Origin: Streptomyces lydicus
Lineage (GTDB): Bacteria > Actinomycetota > Actinomycetes > Streptomycetales > Streptomycetaceae
Reading direction: 5' to 3'
Assembly: GCF_004125265.1 (NCBI RefSeq)
Contig: NZ_RDTE01000003.1
Coordinates: 6,510,001-6,574,000 of the forward strand
Length of the DNA stretch: 64,000 nucleotides
Below, piece after piece: positions 25,895-35,144 of the stretch. Every line of letters starts with the position of its first letter. Position 1 is the stretch's first letter. The notes below the pieces were generated by a model. The model made no database searches. It saw only the letters and a list, made by a program, of their open reading frames with translations, and was not told the origin of the DNA. Made by a program: the position numbers and the translations under genes.

Positions 25895-25919
25895 CCGATA
25901 CGGAACGGTGCCGTATCGG
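25895..25919. promoter_or_regulatory. Palindromic operator for the MFS-TetR operon
   Basis: CCGATACGG (25895-25903), 7-bp spacer, CCGTATCGG (25911-25919), perfect 9-bp arms, 20 bp before the MFS start codon. The co-transcribed TetR gene is the obvious candidate to bind it. Confidence 0.75.
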
Positions 25920-25939
25920 AATCTCCCTAGGGTGCCGGC

Positions 25940-27559
25940 ATGGCCTCCTCCTCCAGCACCCCGGGCGCACCGCCGGCCCGACAGATCCCGGACCCCGTCC
26001 ACCGCCGCCGCTGGGCGATCCTGTCCACCCTCATGCTCAGCCTGCTGATCGTGGTGCTGGACAACTCGATCCTCAATGTCGCCATGAAGACCATCGCGAC
26101 CCCGGCCCCGCTCGGCCTCGGCGCCACCCAGAGCGAGCTGGAGTGGGCGATCAACTCCTACACGCTGGTCTTCGCCGGTCTGCTGTTCACCGCGGGCCTG
26201 CTGGGCGACCGGGTGGGCCGCAAGAAGACACTGCTCTTCGGCCTGGCGGTCTTCGGTGCCGGGTCGGTGCTCGCCGGGGTGTCCGGATCGCCGGCGGAGC
26301 TGATCACCTTCCGCGCGCTGATGGGCCTGGGCGGCGCCTTCGTGATGCCGTCCACCCTCGCCATTCTGATGAACGTCTTCGAGCGGGAGGAGCAGCCCCG
26401 GGCGATCGGCATCTGGGCCGGCGGGGTGGGGCTGGCCATCGCGGTCGGCCCGATCGCCGGCGGGCTGCTGCTCGCCCACTTCTGGTGGGGCTCGGTCTTC
26501 ATGATCAACGCTCCGGTCGTGGTGGTCTCGCTGATCGCGATGGTGATCCTGGTGCCCGACTCCAAGGACCCCGGCCCCGGCCGGCTGGACCCGTTCGGGG
26601 TGCTGCTGTCCGTCGTCGGACTCGTCCTGCTGGTCTACGGCATCATCAAGGGCGGCCAGCTCGCCGACTTCACCGACCCGCAGGTGGTCGGCGCGATCGC
26701 CGGCGGCCTGGCGGTGCTGATCGTCTTCGTGCTGCACCAGAAGCACAGCGACCACCCGTCCATCGACATCGGCTACTTCCGCAGCCCGGCCTTCTCGGCC
26801 GCCATCGCCGCCATCGCGCTGGTCTTCTTCGCGCTGATGGGGGTCGCGTTCTTCACCGTCTTCTACATCCAGAGCGTGCGCGGCTACACCCCGCTGCAGG
26901 CCGGAATGCTGTTCCTGCCGCTGGCCGCCGCCCAGACGATCTTCGCGCCCCGGGCCCGGCTCGCCGTCGACCAGTACGGCGCCCGCGCGGTGTGCACCTT
27001 CAGCATGTTCGTGGTGGCCACCACCATGTCGGGCATGCTGCTGCTGGACACCGACACCCCGATCTGGGTCCTGGAGGCGCTGTTCTTCCTGCAGGGCGCC
27101 GGGATGGCCCACATCATGCCGCCGGCCACCGTCGCGGTCATGCAGGCGCTGCCCCGGGAGAAGGCCGGCTCCGGCTCGGCGCTCAACAACGTCTTCCGGC
27201 AGGTCGGCGGCACCCTCGGCGTCGCCGTCCTCGGCTCGCTGCTGTCGACGAGCTACCGCGACCGTATGCAGGACACCCTCGACCGGCTGCCGGGCGTACC
27301 GGCCGCCGCCCGGCACGCGGCCGGGGAATCCATCGAGGCGACCCACGGGCTCGCGGACAGGATGGGGCCGGCGGGCCGTTCGCTGACCGCCGTGGCCGAC
27401 GACGCCTTCATCCACGCCATGCACGTCACCGCGCTCGGCTCGGCCGCCGTCGCGCTGCTGGGGCTCGTGGTGGCCGCGGCCTTCCTGCCGGGCCGAACGG
27501 CACCGGCACCGCAGCCGGCCACTCCGCAGGAAGAGCGGAAGGCGGGCGCGGAGCGATGA
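25940..27559 (+). CDS. DHA2-family MFS drug exporter (14 TM, EmrB/QacA type)
   Basis: A 539-aa proton-coupled multidrug exporter with 14 predicted helices. Motif D1 (LDNSILNVAMKTI) in helix 1, motif A GDRVGRKKTLLFG after helix 2 and the helix-5 antiporter motif region GGVGLAIAVGPIAGG are present. First gene of an operon; the TetR gene overlaps its stop by 4 nt, and a palindrome lies just upstream, so expression is likely induced by a substrate of the pump. Confidence 0.92.
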   Translation: MASSSSTPGAPPARQIPDPVHRRRWAILSTLMLSLLIVVLDNSILNVAMKTIATPAPLGLGATQSELEWAINSYTLVFAGLLFTAGLLGDRVGRKKTLLFGLAVFGAGSVLAGVSGSPAELITFRALMGLGGAFVMPSTLAILMNVFEREEQPRAIGIWAGGVGLAIAVGPIAGGLLLAHFWWGSVFMINAPVVVVSLIAMVILVPDSKDPGPGRLDPFGVLLSVVGLVLLVYGIIKGGQLADFTDPQVVGAIAGGLAVLIVFVLHQKHSDHPSIDIGYFRSPAFSAAIAAIALVFFALMGVAFFTVFYIQSVRGYTPLQAGMLFLPLAAAQTIFAPRARLAVDQYGARAVCTFSMFVVATTMSGMLLLDTDTPIWVLEALFFLQGAGMAHIMPPATVAVMQALPREKAGSGSALNNVFRQVGGTLGVAVLGSLLSTSYRDRMQDTLDRLPGVPAAARHAAGESIEATHGLADRMGPAGRSLTAVADDAFIHAMHVTALGSAAVALLGLVVAAAFLPGRTAPAPQPATPQEERKAGAER

Positions 27560-28359
27560 GCCGGGCGGCGGCGGACTCCGGGGCGGCGGCCGGGGAGCGG
27601 CCGGGCCCCGCAGTCCCCGGGCGCCGCGGCCGGCCGCGCAGCGCCGCGGCCGACTCGGCCGTCATCGAGGCCGTCCTGCGCCTGATCGAGGACGGGGCCT
27701 CCATAGGCGAGCTGTCCATGGAGCGCATCGCCCGCGAGGCAGGCGTCGGCAAGGCCACGGTCTACCGCCGCTGGCCGGGGAAGAGCGCGCTGATGCTCGA
27801 TGTGATGCGGTCCCTGGACGTCCCGGGCCCGCTCCTGGACGGCACCTCGGTACGCGATGATCTGGTCGCGCTGCTGGAATTCCTGCGCCGCCGCGGCCTG
27901 GCCAAGCGCAGCTCCGCGCTGCTGCGCACGCTCGTCAGCCATGTCCAGGCACAGCCCGGGCTGTGGGCGGAATATCACGACACCGTCGTACGGACCCGCC
28001 GCGAGGCGCTGCTCGGGGTGCTCCGGCGCGGGGTGGCGAACGGTGAGATCCGCACCGACCGGGACCTGGAGACCGTCGCCGACCTCGTCGTCGGGCCGAT
28101 GCTGGCCCGCGCCCTCCTCCACGAGTGGGAGGAACTGCCCGAAAGCCTTCCGGCGGACATCGTCGACATGGTCCTGGAGGGCGTACGGCCGGCGGCCCCG
28201 GATGCGGCGGCACCGGATGCGAGCGCGGCACCCGGTGCGACGGCGGCGCCCGATACGAGGGCGCCGGATACGCCGGCGGGCCGAACTCCGCGGCGCGGCA
28301 GGGGCCTTGGGGGCAGGCACGCCCGCCCCGGAACGCCGTGTGCGGACGGCCCCGTATGA
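27556..28359 (+). CDS. TetR-family regulator of the adjacent MFS exporter
   Basis: A 267-aa repressor. The HTH is residues ~38-80 (SMERIAREAGVGKATVYRRW), followed by a ligand domain resembling TetR_C family members that regulate DHA2 pumps. The C-terminal ~55 residues are a low-complexity Ala/Pro/Asp tail with PDA/PDT repeats, probably disordered. ATGA overlap with the pump gene means co-expression and local feedback. Likely target is the palindrome at 25895. Confidence 0.9.
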   Translation: MSRAAADSGAAAGERPGPAVPGRRGRPRSAAADSAVIEAVLRLIEDGASIGELSMERIAREAGVGKATVYRRWPGKSALMLDVMRSLDVPGPLLDGTSVRDDLVALLEFLRRRGLAKRSSALLRTLVSHVQAQPGLWAEYHDTVVRTRREALLGVLRRGVANGEIRTDRDLETVADLVVGPMLARALLHEWEELPESLPADIVDMVLEGVRPAAPDAAAPDASAAPGATAAPDTRAPDTPAGRTPRRGRGLGGRHARPGTPCADGPV

Positions 28360-28524
28360 CCGGCGCATGCCTGTTCTGTCACAGCCGTTGTCATGAATCC
28401 CATGACCGGAACCCCGACCCGCCCCCGTGCCGTCCTCACTTCTAAGAAAGCGCATTACGGACCATCGCCTAGGGTCGGAGACCACAGGTCAGGTGCGGCG
28501 AGGCAACGCAGTGAGGACAGCTAC

Positions 28525-29544
28525 ATGGCGCAGGCATACATGACGGAGCCGGGACAGGGGCACAACCCCGGGCAGGCCGGTTCCCGGGCCGAACGCCTGC
28601 GGAACTGGTGGCGTCCCGAGGGCATGTGGCGGCGCGGCATCGTGCTCGCGGTACTCGCGGTCCTGGTGGGCCTGCTGATGATGCTGCACTCCCAGATCCC
28701 CAACACCGTGGGGAACCTGGGCAGTCTGCTGGAGACCTTCCTGCCGTGGCTGGGGCTGTGCATCCCGCTGCTGTTCGTCGTCGCGGTGCTGCGCCGCTCG
28801 GCGACCGCGCTGGTGGCGCTGGTGCTGCCGGCGTTCGCCTGGATCAGCCTCTTCGGCGGGCAGATCACCGACAAGTCCGGCAACGGCGGCAATCTCACGG
28901 TCGCCACCCACAACGTCAACGCCGAGAACCCCGACCCGGCGTCCACCGCCCGGGACATCGTGGCCTCCGACGCCGATGTGGTGGCCCTGGAGGAGCTGAC
29001 CGGCGACGCCCTGCCCGTCTACCGGCAGGGGCTGGCGAAGGCGTATCCGTACCACACGGTCCAGGGCACCGTCGGGCTGTGGAGCAAGCGCCCGCTGTCC
29101 GAGGCGAAGCCGGTGGACCTCAAGATGGGCTGGACCCGCGCGCTGCGGGCCACCGTCACCGCCGCCGACGGCCAGAAGTTCGCCGTCTACGTCGCGCATC
29201 TGCCGTCGGTACGGGTCAAGGTCGCGGCGGGCTTCACCGCCAATCAGCGAGACGGCAGCGCCGCGGCGCTCGGCAAGGCGATCTCCGCCGACCCGGAGAA
29301 GAAGGTCGTGCTGCTCGGCGACCTCAACGGCACCATGAACGACCGCTCGCTGGCCCCGGTCACCTCCCAGATGCGCTCCGCCCAGGGCGCGGCGGGCGAC
29401 GGCTTCGGCTTCACCTGGCCGGCCGCGTTCCCGATGGCCCGGATCGACCAGATCATGATGAAGGGGATGGACCCGGTCAAGGCCTGGGTGATGCCCGAGA
29501 CCGGCAGCGACCACCTTCCGGTCGCGGCGACGGTGAAGATCTGA
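28525..29544 (+). CDS. Membrane-anchored endonuclease/exonuclease/phosphatase-family protein
   Basis: A 339-aa protein with a cytoplasmic N-terminus, three hydrophobic helices (residues ~35-115) and an extracellular EEP domain. THNVNAENPD near residue 130 carries the family's metal-binding Asn, ALEELTGDALP the metal Glu, LLGDLNGTMND the catalytic Asp/Asn pair, and GSDHLPVAATV the terminal His. This layout occurs in secreted nucleases or phosphodiesterases; substrate unknown. ATG at 28525 has GAGGACAG upstream; the longer frame lacks a ribosome-binding site. Confidence 0.85.
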   Translation: MAQAYMTEPGQGHNPGQAGSRAERLRNWWRPEGMWRRGIVLAVLAVLVGLLMMLHSQIPNTVGNLGSLLETFLPWLGLCIPLLFVVAVLRRSATALVALVLPAFAWISLFGGQITDKSGNGGNLTVATHNVNAENPDPASTARDIVASDADVVALEELTGDALPVYRQGLAKAYPYHTVQGTVGLWSKRPLSEAKPVDLKMGWTRALRATVTAADGQKFAVYVAHLPSVRVKVAAGFTANQRDGSAAALGKAISADPEKKVVLLGDLNGTMNDRSLAPVTSQMRSAQGAAGDGFGFTWPAAFPMARIDQIMMKGMDPVKAWVMPETGSDHLPVAATVKI

Positions 29545-29565
29545 GCGGCGTGCCGGTGCACCGGC

Positions 29566-29613
29566 GAACGGGATCCGGAGCGGGCTGCCGAACGGGATCC
29601 GGAGCGGGCTGCT
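29566..29613. repeat. 24-bp tandem repeat, two copies
   Basis: 29566-29589 and 29590-29613 are 24-mers differing only at the last base; each holds GGATCCGGAGCGGGCTG. A diverged third piece follows near 29648. It sits in the gap before the next gene. Confidence 0.8.
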
Positions 29614-29802
29614 GAGAATGACCGGGGTGGGGCGCAGGCGGTGATCGCGGCGGGCTGCCGACGGGGATCCGACGCGGGTTCGTCACGCCCCGTTCCCCCG
29701 CTGGAATACTGCGCCTGAGAGGCTTTGTTCCGTAAGAGAACTTAAGTGCTCACGGTCCGTGCGCCGCGTGCCCGCCGCACGCACAACCCCGAAAGGTCCT
29801 TC

Positions 29803-31113
29803 ATGCCCTTGGCTCTGCTCGCCCTCGCGGTCTCAGCTTTCGGCATCGGCACCACGGAATTCGTGATGATGGGCCTGCTGCCCGACGTCGCGGACGATCT
29901 GGGCACCTCCGTGCCCACCGCCGGCTACCTCGTCTCCGCCTACGCCCTCGGCGTCGTCATCGGCGCCCCGCTCCTGACCGCCCTCGGCTCCCGTATCCCG
30001 CGCAAGCGGATGCTGGTGGGCCTGATGGCGGTCTTCACGGTCGGCAACCTCGCCTCCGCCCTGGCCCCCACCTTCGGGCTGCTGATCGCCGGCCGGGTGC
30101 TGGCCGGGCTCCCGCACGGTGCGTTCTTCGGCGTCGGCGCGGTGGTCGCCGCCCGGCTGGTGCGCGAGGGCCGCCAGGCCCGGGCGGTCGCCACGATGTT
30201 CCTCGGCCTGACCGTCGCCAACATCATCGGCGTCCCGGCGGCGACCCTGCTGGGCCAGCAGCTCGGCTGGCGCGCCACCTTCCTCGTCGTGGCCGCCATC
30301 GGGCTGGCCGCCATGGCCGCCCTGGCCCGGCTGATCCCCCCGCTGCCGGCCGAGGAGTACACCGGCCTCGGCAGCGAACTGCGGGCGCTCGGCAACCGCC
30401 AGGTGCTGCTCGGCCTGCTCACCACCGTCTTCGGCTTCGCCGGGATCTTCGCCGTCTACAGCTACCTCGCGTCGATGATGACCGAGGTCACCGGCTTCGC
30501 CGCGGGCTCGGTGCCGCTGGTCCTCGCCCTCTTCGGCATCGGGATGACCCTCGGTGCGCTCGCCGCGGGCCCGCTCACCGACCGGGCCCTGCGCCCGACC
30601 CTCTACGGTTCGCTGGCCGCCCTGGCCCTCGCCCTGACGGCCTTCCACTTCACCGCCGAGGTGAAGTGGGCGGCGCTGGTGACGGTCGTCCTCATCGGCG
30701 CGGTCGGCTTCCTGACCACCACACCCCTGCAGATGCTGGTCATGAACAAGGCCCAGCAGGCGCCGACGCTGGCCGCCGCCTCCAACCAGTCCGCCTTCAA
30801 CCTCGCCAACGCCGGCGGTGCCTGGGTCGGCGGCCTGGCCCTGACGGCGGGCTGGGGCTGGACCTCCCCGACGCTGGTCGGCGCGGTGCTGGCCGCCCTG
30901 GGCCTGGCCGTCGCCGTCGTGGCCGGTCTCCTGGACCACGGTGCCCACGACTCCTCCCGGATCGTGGCCCGCAGCGGAGCCGGCCACGGTGGCAAGACCC
31001 TCAGCACCGCGACCCGCAGCACCGAGATCCGCAGCGGCGAAACCCGCGGCGGCGAGACGGAGTCCGGGCCGACCGCGGGTGCGCCGGTCGCCGCCGAGGG
31101 CCACCTCGGCTGA
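29803..31113 (+). CDS. MFS transporter (DHA1; AraJ/chloramphenicol-exporter type)
   Basis: A 436-aa pump with 12 predicted helices. IGTTEFVMMGLLPDVA at the start of helix 1, LGSRIPRKRMLVGLM (motif A) and GVPAATLLGQQLGWRATF (motif C-like, helix 5) mark the AraJ/Cml group of arabinose or drug exporters. ATG at 29803 is preferred (AAAGG upstream, starts directly in helix 1). A ~55-residue Thr/Ser/Gly-rich tail follows the last helix. The upstream region has a GTTC-N7-GAAC inverted repeat near 29727, function unknown. Confidence 0.87.
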   Translation: MPLALLALAVSAFGIGTTEFVMMGLLPDVADDLGTSVPTAGYLVSAYALGVVIGAPLLTALGSRIPRKRMLVGLMAVFTVGNLASALAPTFGLLIAGRVLAGLPHGAFFGVGAVVAARLVREGRQARAVATMFLGLTVANIIGVPAATLLGQQLGWRATFLVVAAIGLAAMAALARLIPPLPAEEYTGLGSELRALGNRQVLLGLLTTVFGFAGIFAVYSYLASMMTEVTGFAAGSVPLVLALFGIGMTLGALAAGPLTDRALRPTLYGSLAALALALTAFHFTAEVKWAALVTVVLIGAVGFLTTTPLQMLVMNKAQQAPTLAAASNQSAFNLANAGGAWVGGLALTAGWGWTSPTLVGAVLAALGLAVAVVAGLLDHGAHDSSRIVARSGAGHGGKTLSTATRSTEIRSGETRGGETESGPTAGAPVAAEGHLG

Positions 31114-31204
31114 CCGCCCACGGCCGACCGCCGGGCCGGACATTGCGCCGGGCCGGACATCCCGCCCGACCGGGCGGACTCGCCTCCCGGAAGCCGGGGC
31201 CCCG

Positions 31205-32959
31205 TCAGCTCCCCTCCCGCCAGTGGTTGGTGATGGGCAGCCGCCGGTCCTTGCCGAAGCCCTTCGCGGAGATCTTGGGGCCGGGCGGGTACTGGCGGCG
31301 CTTGTACTCGGCGTGGTCGACCATCCGCAGGACCCGCGTCACCAGGGCCTCGTCGAAGCCCTGGGCGACGATCTCCTCCCGGCCGCGGTCGTGGTCGACG
31401 TAGAGCTCCAGGATGCGGTCCAGGATGTCGTAGTCGGGCAGCGAGTCGGTGTCGACCTGGCCGGGGCGCAGCTCGGCGCTCGGAGGCTTGGTGAGGGTGT
31501 TCTCCGGGATCGGCGGGATCCGGCCGCGGTCGGCGGCGGCCTGGTTGCGCCAGCGGGCCAACTGGTAGACGACCGACTTGTAGACGTCCTTGATCGGGCC
31601 GTAACCGCCCACCGAATCGCCGTAGAGGGTCGAATAGCCGCAGGCCAGCTCGGACTTGTTGCCGGGGGCGAGGACCAGGTGGCCCTCCTGGTTGGAGAGG
31701 GCCATCAAGGTGGTGCCCCGCAGCCGTGACTGCAGATTCTCCTCGGCCAGCCCGGTCAGCGGCAGCGCCGCCATATAGGCGTCGAACATCGGGCCGATCG
31801 GCACCGTACGGAAGGCCAGGCCCGTACGGCTCGCGAGTTCGGCGGCGTCGCTGAGGGAGTGCTCCGACGAGTAGCGGGAGGGCATCGCCACGGCGTGCAC
31901 ATGCTCCGCCCCCAGGGCGTCGCAGGCGAGCGTGGCGACCAGCGCCGAGTCGATGCCGCCGGACAGGCCGAGCACCACACTGCCGAAGCCGTTCTTGGCG
32001 GCATAGGCGCGCAGGCCGACGACCAGCGCGGTGTAGATCTCCTCCAGATCCGTGAGGCGTTCGGCCTCGCCGCCGGGCGTCTCGGGCGGGTAGGGCGGCA
32101 GCGGGTCGGGCGACAGGACGCGGTGGTCGACGCGCAGCCCGTCGTCCAGCACGCCCGACGGGGGCACCGGCGCCGCGGCGGGCAGGTCCAGGTCGACCAG
32201 CACACAGCCCTCCGCGAACTGCGGTGCCCGCGCGATCACCGTGCCCTCCTTGTCGACGACGATCGAGTCGCCGTCGAAGACCAGCTCGTCCTGCCCGCCG
32301 ATCATCGCCAGATAGGCGGTGGTGCAGCCGGCCTCCCGGGCCCGCCTGCGGACCAGCTCCAGCCGGGTGTCGTCCTTGTCCCGCTCGTAGGGCGAGGCGT
32401 TGACCGACACCAGGAGCCCGGCGCCCGCGCTGCGCGCCGCCGGCACCCGTCCGCCGTCCTGCCACAGGTCCTCGCAGATGGCGAGCGCGACATCCACCCC
32501 GTGCACCCGCACGACGGGCAGCGTGTCGCCGGGGACGAAGTAGCGGAACTCGTCGAAGACGCCGTAGTTGGGAAGGTGGTGCTTGGCGAAGGCCAGCGCG
32601 ACCTCGCCGCGGTACAGCACGGCGGCGGCGTTCTGCGGGGCGCCCGCGGGCCGGCCGTAGCGCGGCTTCGCCTGTGCGCCGCGGTCGAGATAGCCGACGA
32701 TCACCGGGAGGTCACCCATGCCCTGCGACGCCAGCCGGCCGGCCAGCGTCCGCAGCGCCTCGCGGCTCGCCTCGACGAACGAGGGGCGCAGCGCCAGGTC
32801 CTCGACGGGATAGCCGGTCAGCGCCATCTCGGGGAAGGCGACGAGGTGCGCGCCCTGGTCGGCGGCGTGCCGGGTCCAGCGCAGGATCGTCTCGGCGTTC
32901 CGGTCGAGGGCGCCGACACAGCTGTCGGTCTGGTTGAGGGCGAGACGAAGTTGAGGCAC
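31205..32959 (-). CDS. nadE: Glutamine-dependent NAD+ synthetase
   Basis: A 584-aa two-domain enzyme that converts deamido-NAD to NAD using glutamine and ATP. Residues ~1-270 form the nitrilase-type glutaminase with the Glu-Lys-Cys triad visible: Glu in FPEMALTGY, Lys in FAKHHLPNY, Cys in ICEDLWQD. Residues ~290-584 form the synthetase with the PP-loop LGLSGGIDSALVA. A GTG start (PQLRLALNQ) gives the family N-terminus. Sits between an MFS pump (convergent) and a multicopper oxidase. Confidence 0.95.
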   Translation of the reverse strand: MPQLRLALNQTDSCVGALDRNAETILRWTRHAADQGAHLVAFPEMALTGYPVEDLALRPSFVEASREALRTLAGRLASQGMGDLPVIVGYLDRGAQAKPRYGRPAGAPQNAAAVLYRGEVALAFAKHHLPNYGVFDEFRYFVPGDTLPVVRVHGVDVALAICEDLWQDGGRVPAARSAGAGLLVSVNASPYERDKDDTRLELVRRRAREAGCTTAYLAMIGGQDELVFDGDSIVVDKEGTVIARAPQFAEGCVLVDLDLPAAAPVPPSGVLDDGLRVDHRVLSPDPLPPYPPETPGGEAERLTDLEEIYTALVVGLRAYAAKNGFGSVVLGLSGGIDSALVATLACDALGAEHVHAVAMPSRYSSEHSLSDAAELASRTGLAFRTVPIGPMFDAYMAALPLTGLAEENLQSRLRGTTLMALSNQEGHLVLAPGNKSELACGYSTLYGDSVGGYGPIKDVYKSVVYQLARWRNQAAADRGRIPPIPENTLTKPPSAELRPGQVDTDSLPDYDILDRILELYVDHDRGREEIVAQGFDEALVTRVLRMVDHAEYKRRQYPPGPKISAKGFGKDRRLPITNHWREGS

Positions 32960-33048
32960 CTCGCCAGTGTAATCGTCTTTCTGACGCAATGGGGGGTGGG
33001 GAAAGGACGGAGCCGCCCTTCCCTCACCCTCCGGGGCCGCGGCTTCCC

Positions 33049-34680
33049 TTACTGCCTGTGCTTCTTGCGGTAGCCGAGGATCGTCATCATCCCGGACTCC
33101 GAGTGGTAGATGTTGTGGCAGTGGACCATCCACAGACCGGGGTTGTCGGCGTGGAAATCGACGTCCACCCTGCGGCCGGGCAGCAGGATCGTGGTGTCCT
33201 TGCGGGGCCCGCCGTTGGGCAGGTTGAAGGTGTGCCCGTGCAGATGCATGGGGTGCCACATCCTGGTGTGGTTGCGGAAGATGATCCGGACCCGCTCACC
33301 GGCCTCGACGGGATACCGCTGCGAGGGCGTGTACGGGCTCCCGTTGATCGCCCAGTCGTACTTCTCCATGGTCCCGGTGAGGGTCATCTCGATGGTGCGG
33401 TCGGGGCGGCGCGACAGGGACCGCACCGACTCGGCCGCGCTGAGCCGGTCCGCCGTCATGATCCTGCCGTACAGGCTCCTGGGCCGGGCGGACGGGCCGG
33501 GCGCCTCGCCGCCCCCGGTGCGCAGCAGGCCCAGCGCGGAGCGCCCCTTGCCCTCGGCGAGCACGGTGAGCGGGAAGACGCCGTCCCCGGCCGTGACCAG
33601 GACGTCGTAGCGCTCGGCCATCCCGATGAGCAGCGCATCGGTCTCGGCGTGCTCGACGGGCAGGCCGTCGGTGTGCGTCACGGTCATCCGGTGGTCGCCG
33701 AGTGCGACGCGATAGGCGGTCTCGCTGCCCGCGTTGATGAAGCGGATCCGGATGCGGTCGCCGGGCTTGGCGCGGAAGGTCCGCGGGTCACGGGAGGTGC
33801 GGCCGTTGACGAGGTGGTAGGGGTGGTCCACGTCCCCCGCGTCATGGCCGAGCAGCCTGCTCCGGGCGCCCTTGAGCATCCGCGACGGGCCGTCGGAGGG
33901 GACGACCGCGCCGCGGGCTGCGCGGCCGCTGCTCCGCGGGTGGCCCATCTCCGTCTCGCCGTGGCTCATGGGCCCGCGGTCCACGCCCCCGTGCAACTGC
34001 TTGAGCACGTCTTCGGGTGTGCTGCCGTCGACCCCGTCGACCCAGTCGTCCAGCAGGACGATCCACTCCTTGTCGTAGGAGAGCGCTTCCCTGGGGTCGT
34101 CGACGATCAGGGGCGCGTACAGCCCGCGGTCCAGCTGGAGACCGGAGTGCGGATGCACCCAGTGGGTGCCGGGGGTGGTGACCGCGAAGTGGTAGTCGAA
34201 CGTGCCGCCTGGCCGGATGGAGCGCTGGGTCACCCCGGGGACGCCGTCCATGTCGTTGCGCACCGTCAGCCCGTGCCAGTGCAGCGTCGTGGACTGCGGA
34301 AGGTGGTTGGTGAGGGTCAGCGCGATCCGGTCGCCCGCGTCCACGCGCATGATCTTGCCGGGCAGCGCATCGCTGTACGCCCAGGTCTCGACGGTACGGC
34401 CGCCCAGGTCGAACCGGCTGATCCCGGCGGTCAGCGCGAAGCGGCGCAACGGGCCCGCACCCCGCCTGCGCTCGGCCTCGGCGACCTCCGGGCCGTGCGG
34501 GGACACATAGCCGGACGGGGGGCGGCCGTCCGGAGCGGTGGACGGGGCCATGCCGTTCATTCCGTCCATACCGGAGTGCGGGCCGGAGCCGGTCCTGCCG
34601 GTGGCGCAGGCGGGCAGCAGGCCGCTGCCGGCGGCGGCGAGACCTGCGCCGAGCAGGGCGCGGCGGGAGTGCGTACGCAT
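33049..34680 (-). CDS. Secreted multicopper oxidase (laccase/CueO-like)
   Basis: A 543-aa exported copper enzyme. A Tat signal (SRRALLGAG) ends in an LPAC lipobox-like site. All four copper-ligand clusters are present: TLHWHGL, THWVHPHSGL, HPMHLHGHTF and HCHNIYHSESGMM, the last holding the type 1 Cys. A Met/His/Gly-rich N-terminal stretch (GMDGMNGM) and the central GPMSHGETEMGH insert suggest copper binding and cuprous oxidation, as in CueO. A CsoR-like site lies ~310 bp upstream and a small ORF between, consistent with copper-induced expression. Confidence 0.92.
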   Translation of the reverse strand: MRTHSRRALLGAGLAAAGSGLLPACATGRTGSGPHSGMDGMNGMAPSTAPDGRPPSGYVSPHGPEVAEAERRRGAGPLRRFALTAGISRFDLGGRTVETWAYSDALPGKIMRVDAGDRIALTLTNHLPQSTTLHWHGLTVRNDMDGVPGVTQRSIRPGGTFDYHFAVTTPGTHWVHPHSGLQLDRGLYAPLIVDDPREALSYDKEWIVLLDDWVDGVDGSTPEDVLKQLHGGVDRGPMSHGETEMGHPRSSGRAARGAVVPSDGPSRMLKGARSRLLGHDAGDVDHPYHLVNGRTSRDPRTFRAKPGDRIRIRFINAGSETAYRVALGDHRMTVTHTDGLPVEHAETDALLIGMAERYDVLVTAGDGVFPLTVLAEGKGRSALGLLRTGGGEAPGPSARPRSLYGRIMTADRLSAAESVRSLSRRPDRTIEMTLTGTMEKYDWAINGSPYTPSQRYPVEAGERVRIIFRNHTRMWHPMHLHGHTFNLPNGGPRKDTTILLPGRRVDVDFHADNPGLWMVHCHNIYHSESGMMTILGYRKKHRQ

Positions 34681-34794
34681 GGGAGAAACACCTCGAGACG
34701 ATGTCGGTGGTGATCTGGGCGGGGTGAGGGCACTGCCGCGGGCTCCGGTGGGCGTCGGCGGCGGGGCGTGCTCCTGCACGCGCGGTACCGACGG

Positions 34795-34932
34795 TCAGGC
34801 GGGGAGTGTGGGGCGCGGCGGCCCGGATATCACGGGGTGCCGGGACGTCCGGAGGGTGACGAGGCCAGCAGGCACCGCGGTGAACAGCAGCAACCGGCCG
34901 TACCACGCGGCGGTCTTGCCCTGTTCCTGCAT
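34795..34932 (-). CDS. Possible small ORF upstream of the multicopper oxidase (45 aa)
   Basis: A 45-aa frame starts at an ATG (34932) with GAGAGG 6 nt upstream and ends 114 bp before the oxidase. It encodes a short membrane-like helix (RLLLFTAVPAGLVTL) then a Pro-rich tail. It lies between the CsoR-like site and the oxidase, so it would be on the copper-induced transcript. No family recognised; it could be a leader peptide or chance frame. Confidence 0.4.
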   Translation of the reverse strand: MQEQGKTAAWYGRLLLFTAVPAGLVTLRTSRHPVISGPPRPTLPA

Positions 34933-34993
34933 CGCGGACCTCTCGACGGACGGCGGACCGGCGGACGCGGGAGGAGGTCCGCTTGCCGCAATC

Positions 34994-35008
34994 TACCCCC
35001 GAGGGGTA
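34994..35008. promoter_or_regulatory. CsoR-like copper operator
   Basis: TACCCC-CGA-GGGGTA, a perfect inverted repeat matching the general form of actinobacterial CsoR sites (two ACCCC/GGGGT halves). Located upstream of the small ORF and multicopper oxidase. Copper-dependent derepression is inferred. Confidence 0.65.
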
Positions 35009-35144
35009 TGGGTCTCGCGGTGGCCCGCCGAACGGAGTGCCGTCGCGCCGTCCGGAGGGTGAGCGGAGCCGCGTCAGGACGCGGCGGCATCGTCCACCGG
35101 GCGGAGGAGGGCGAGGCCGTCCGCCGAGCGGGGGAAGGCCGCGC

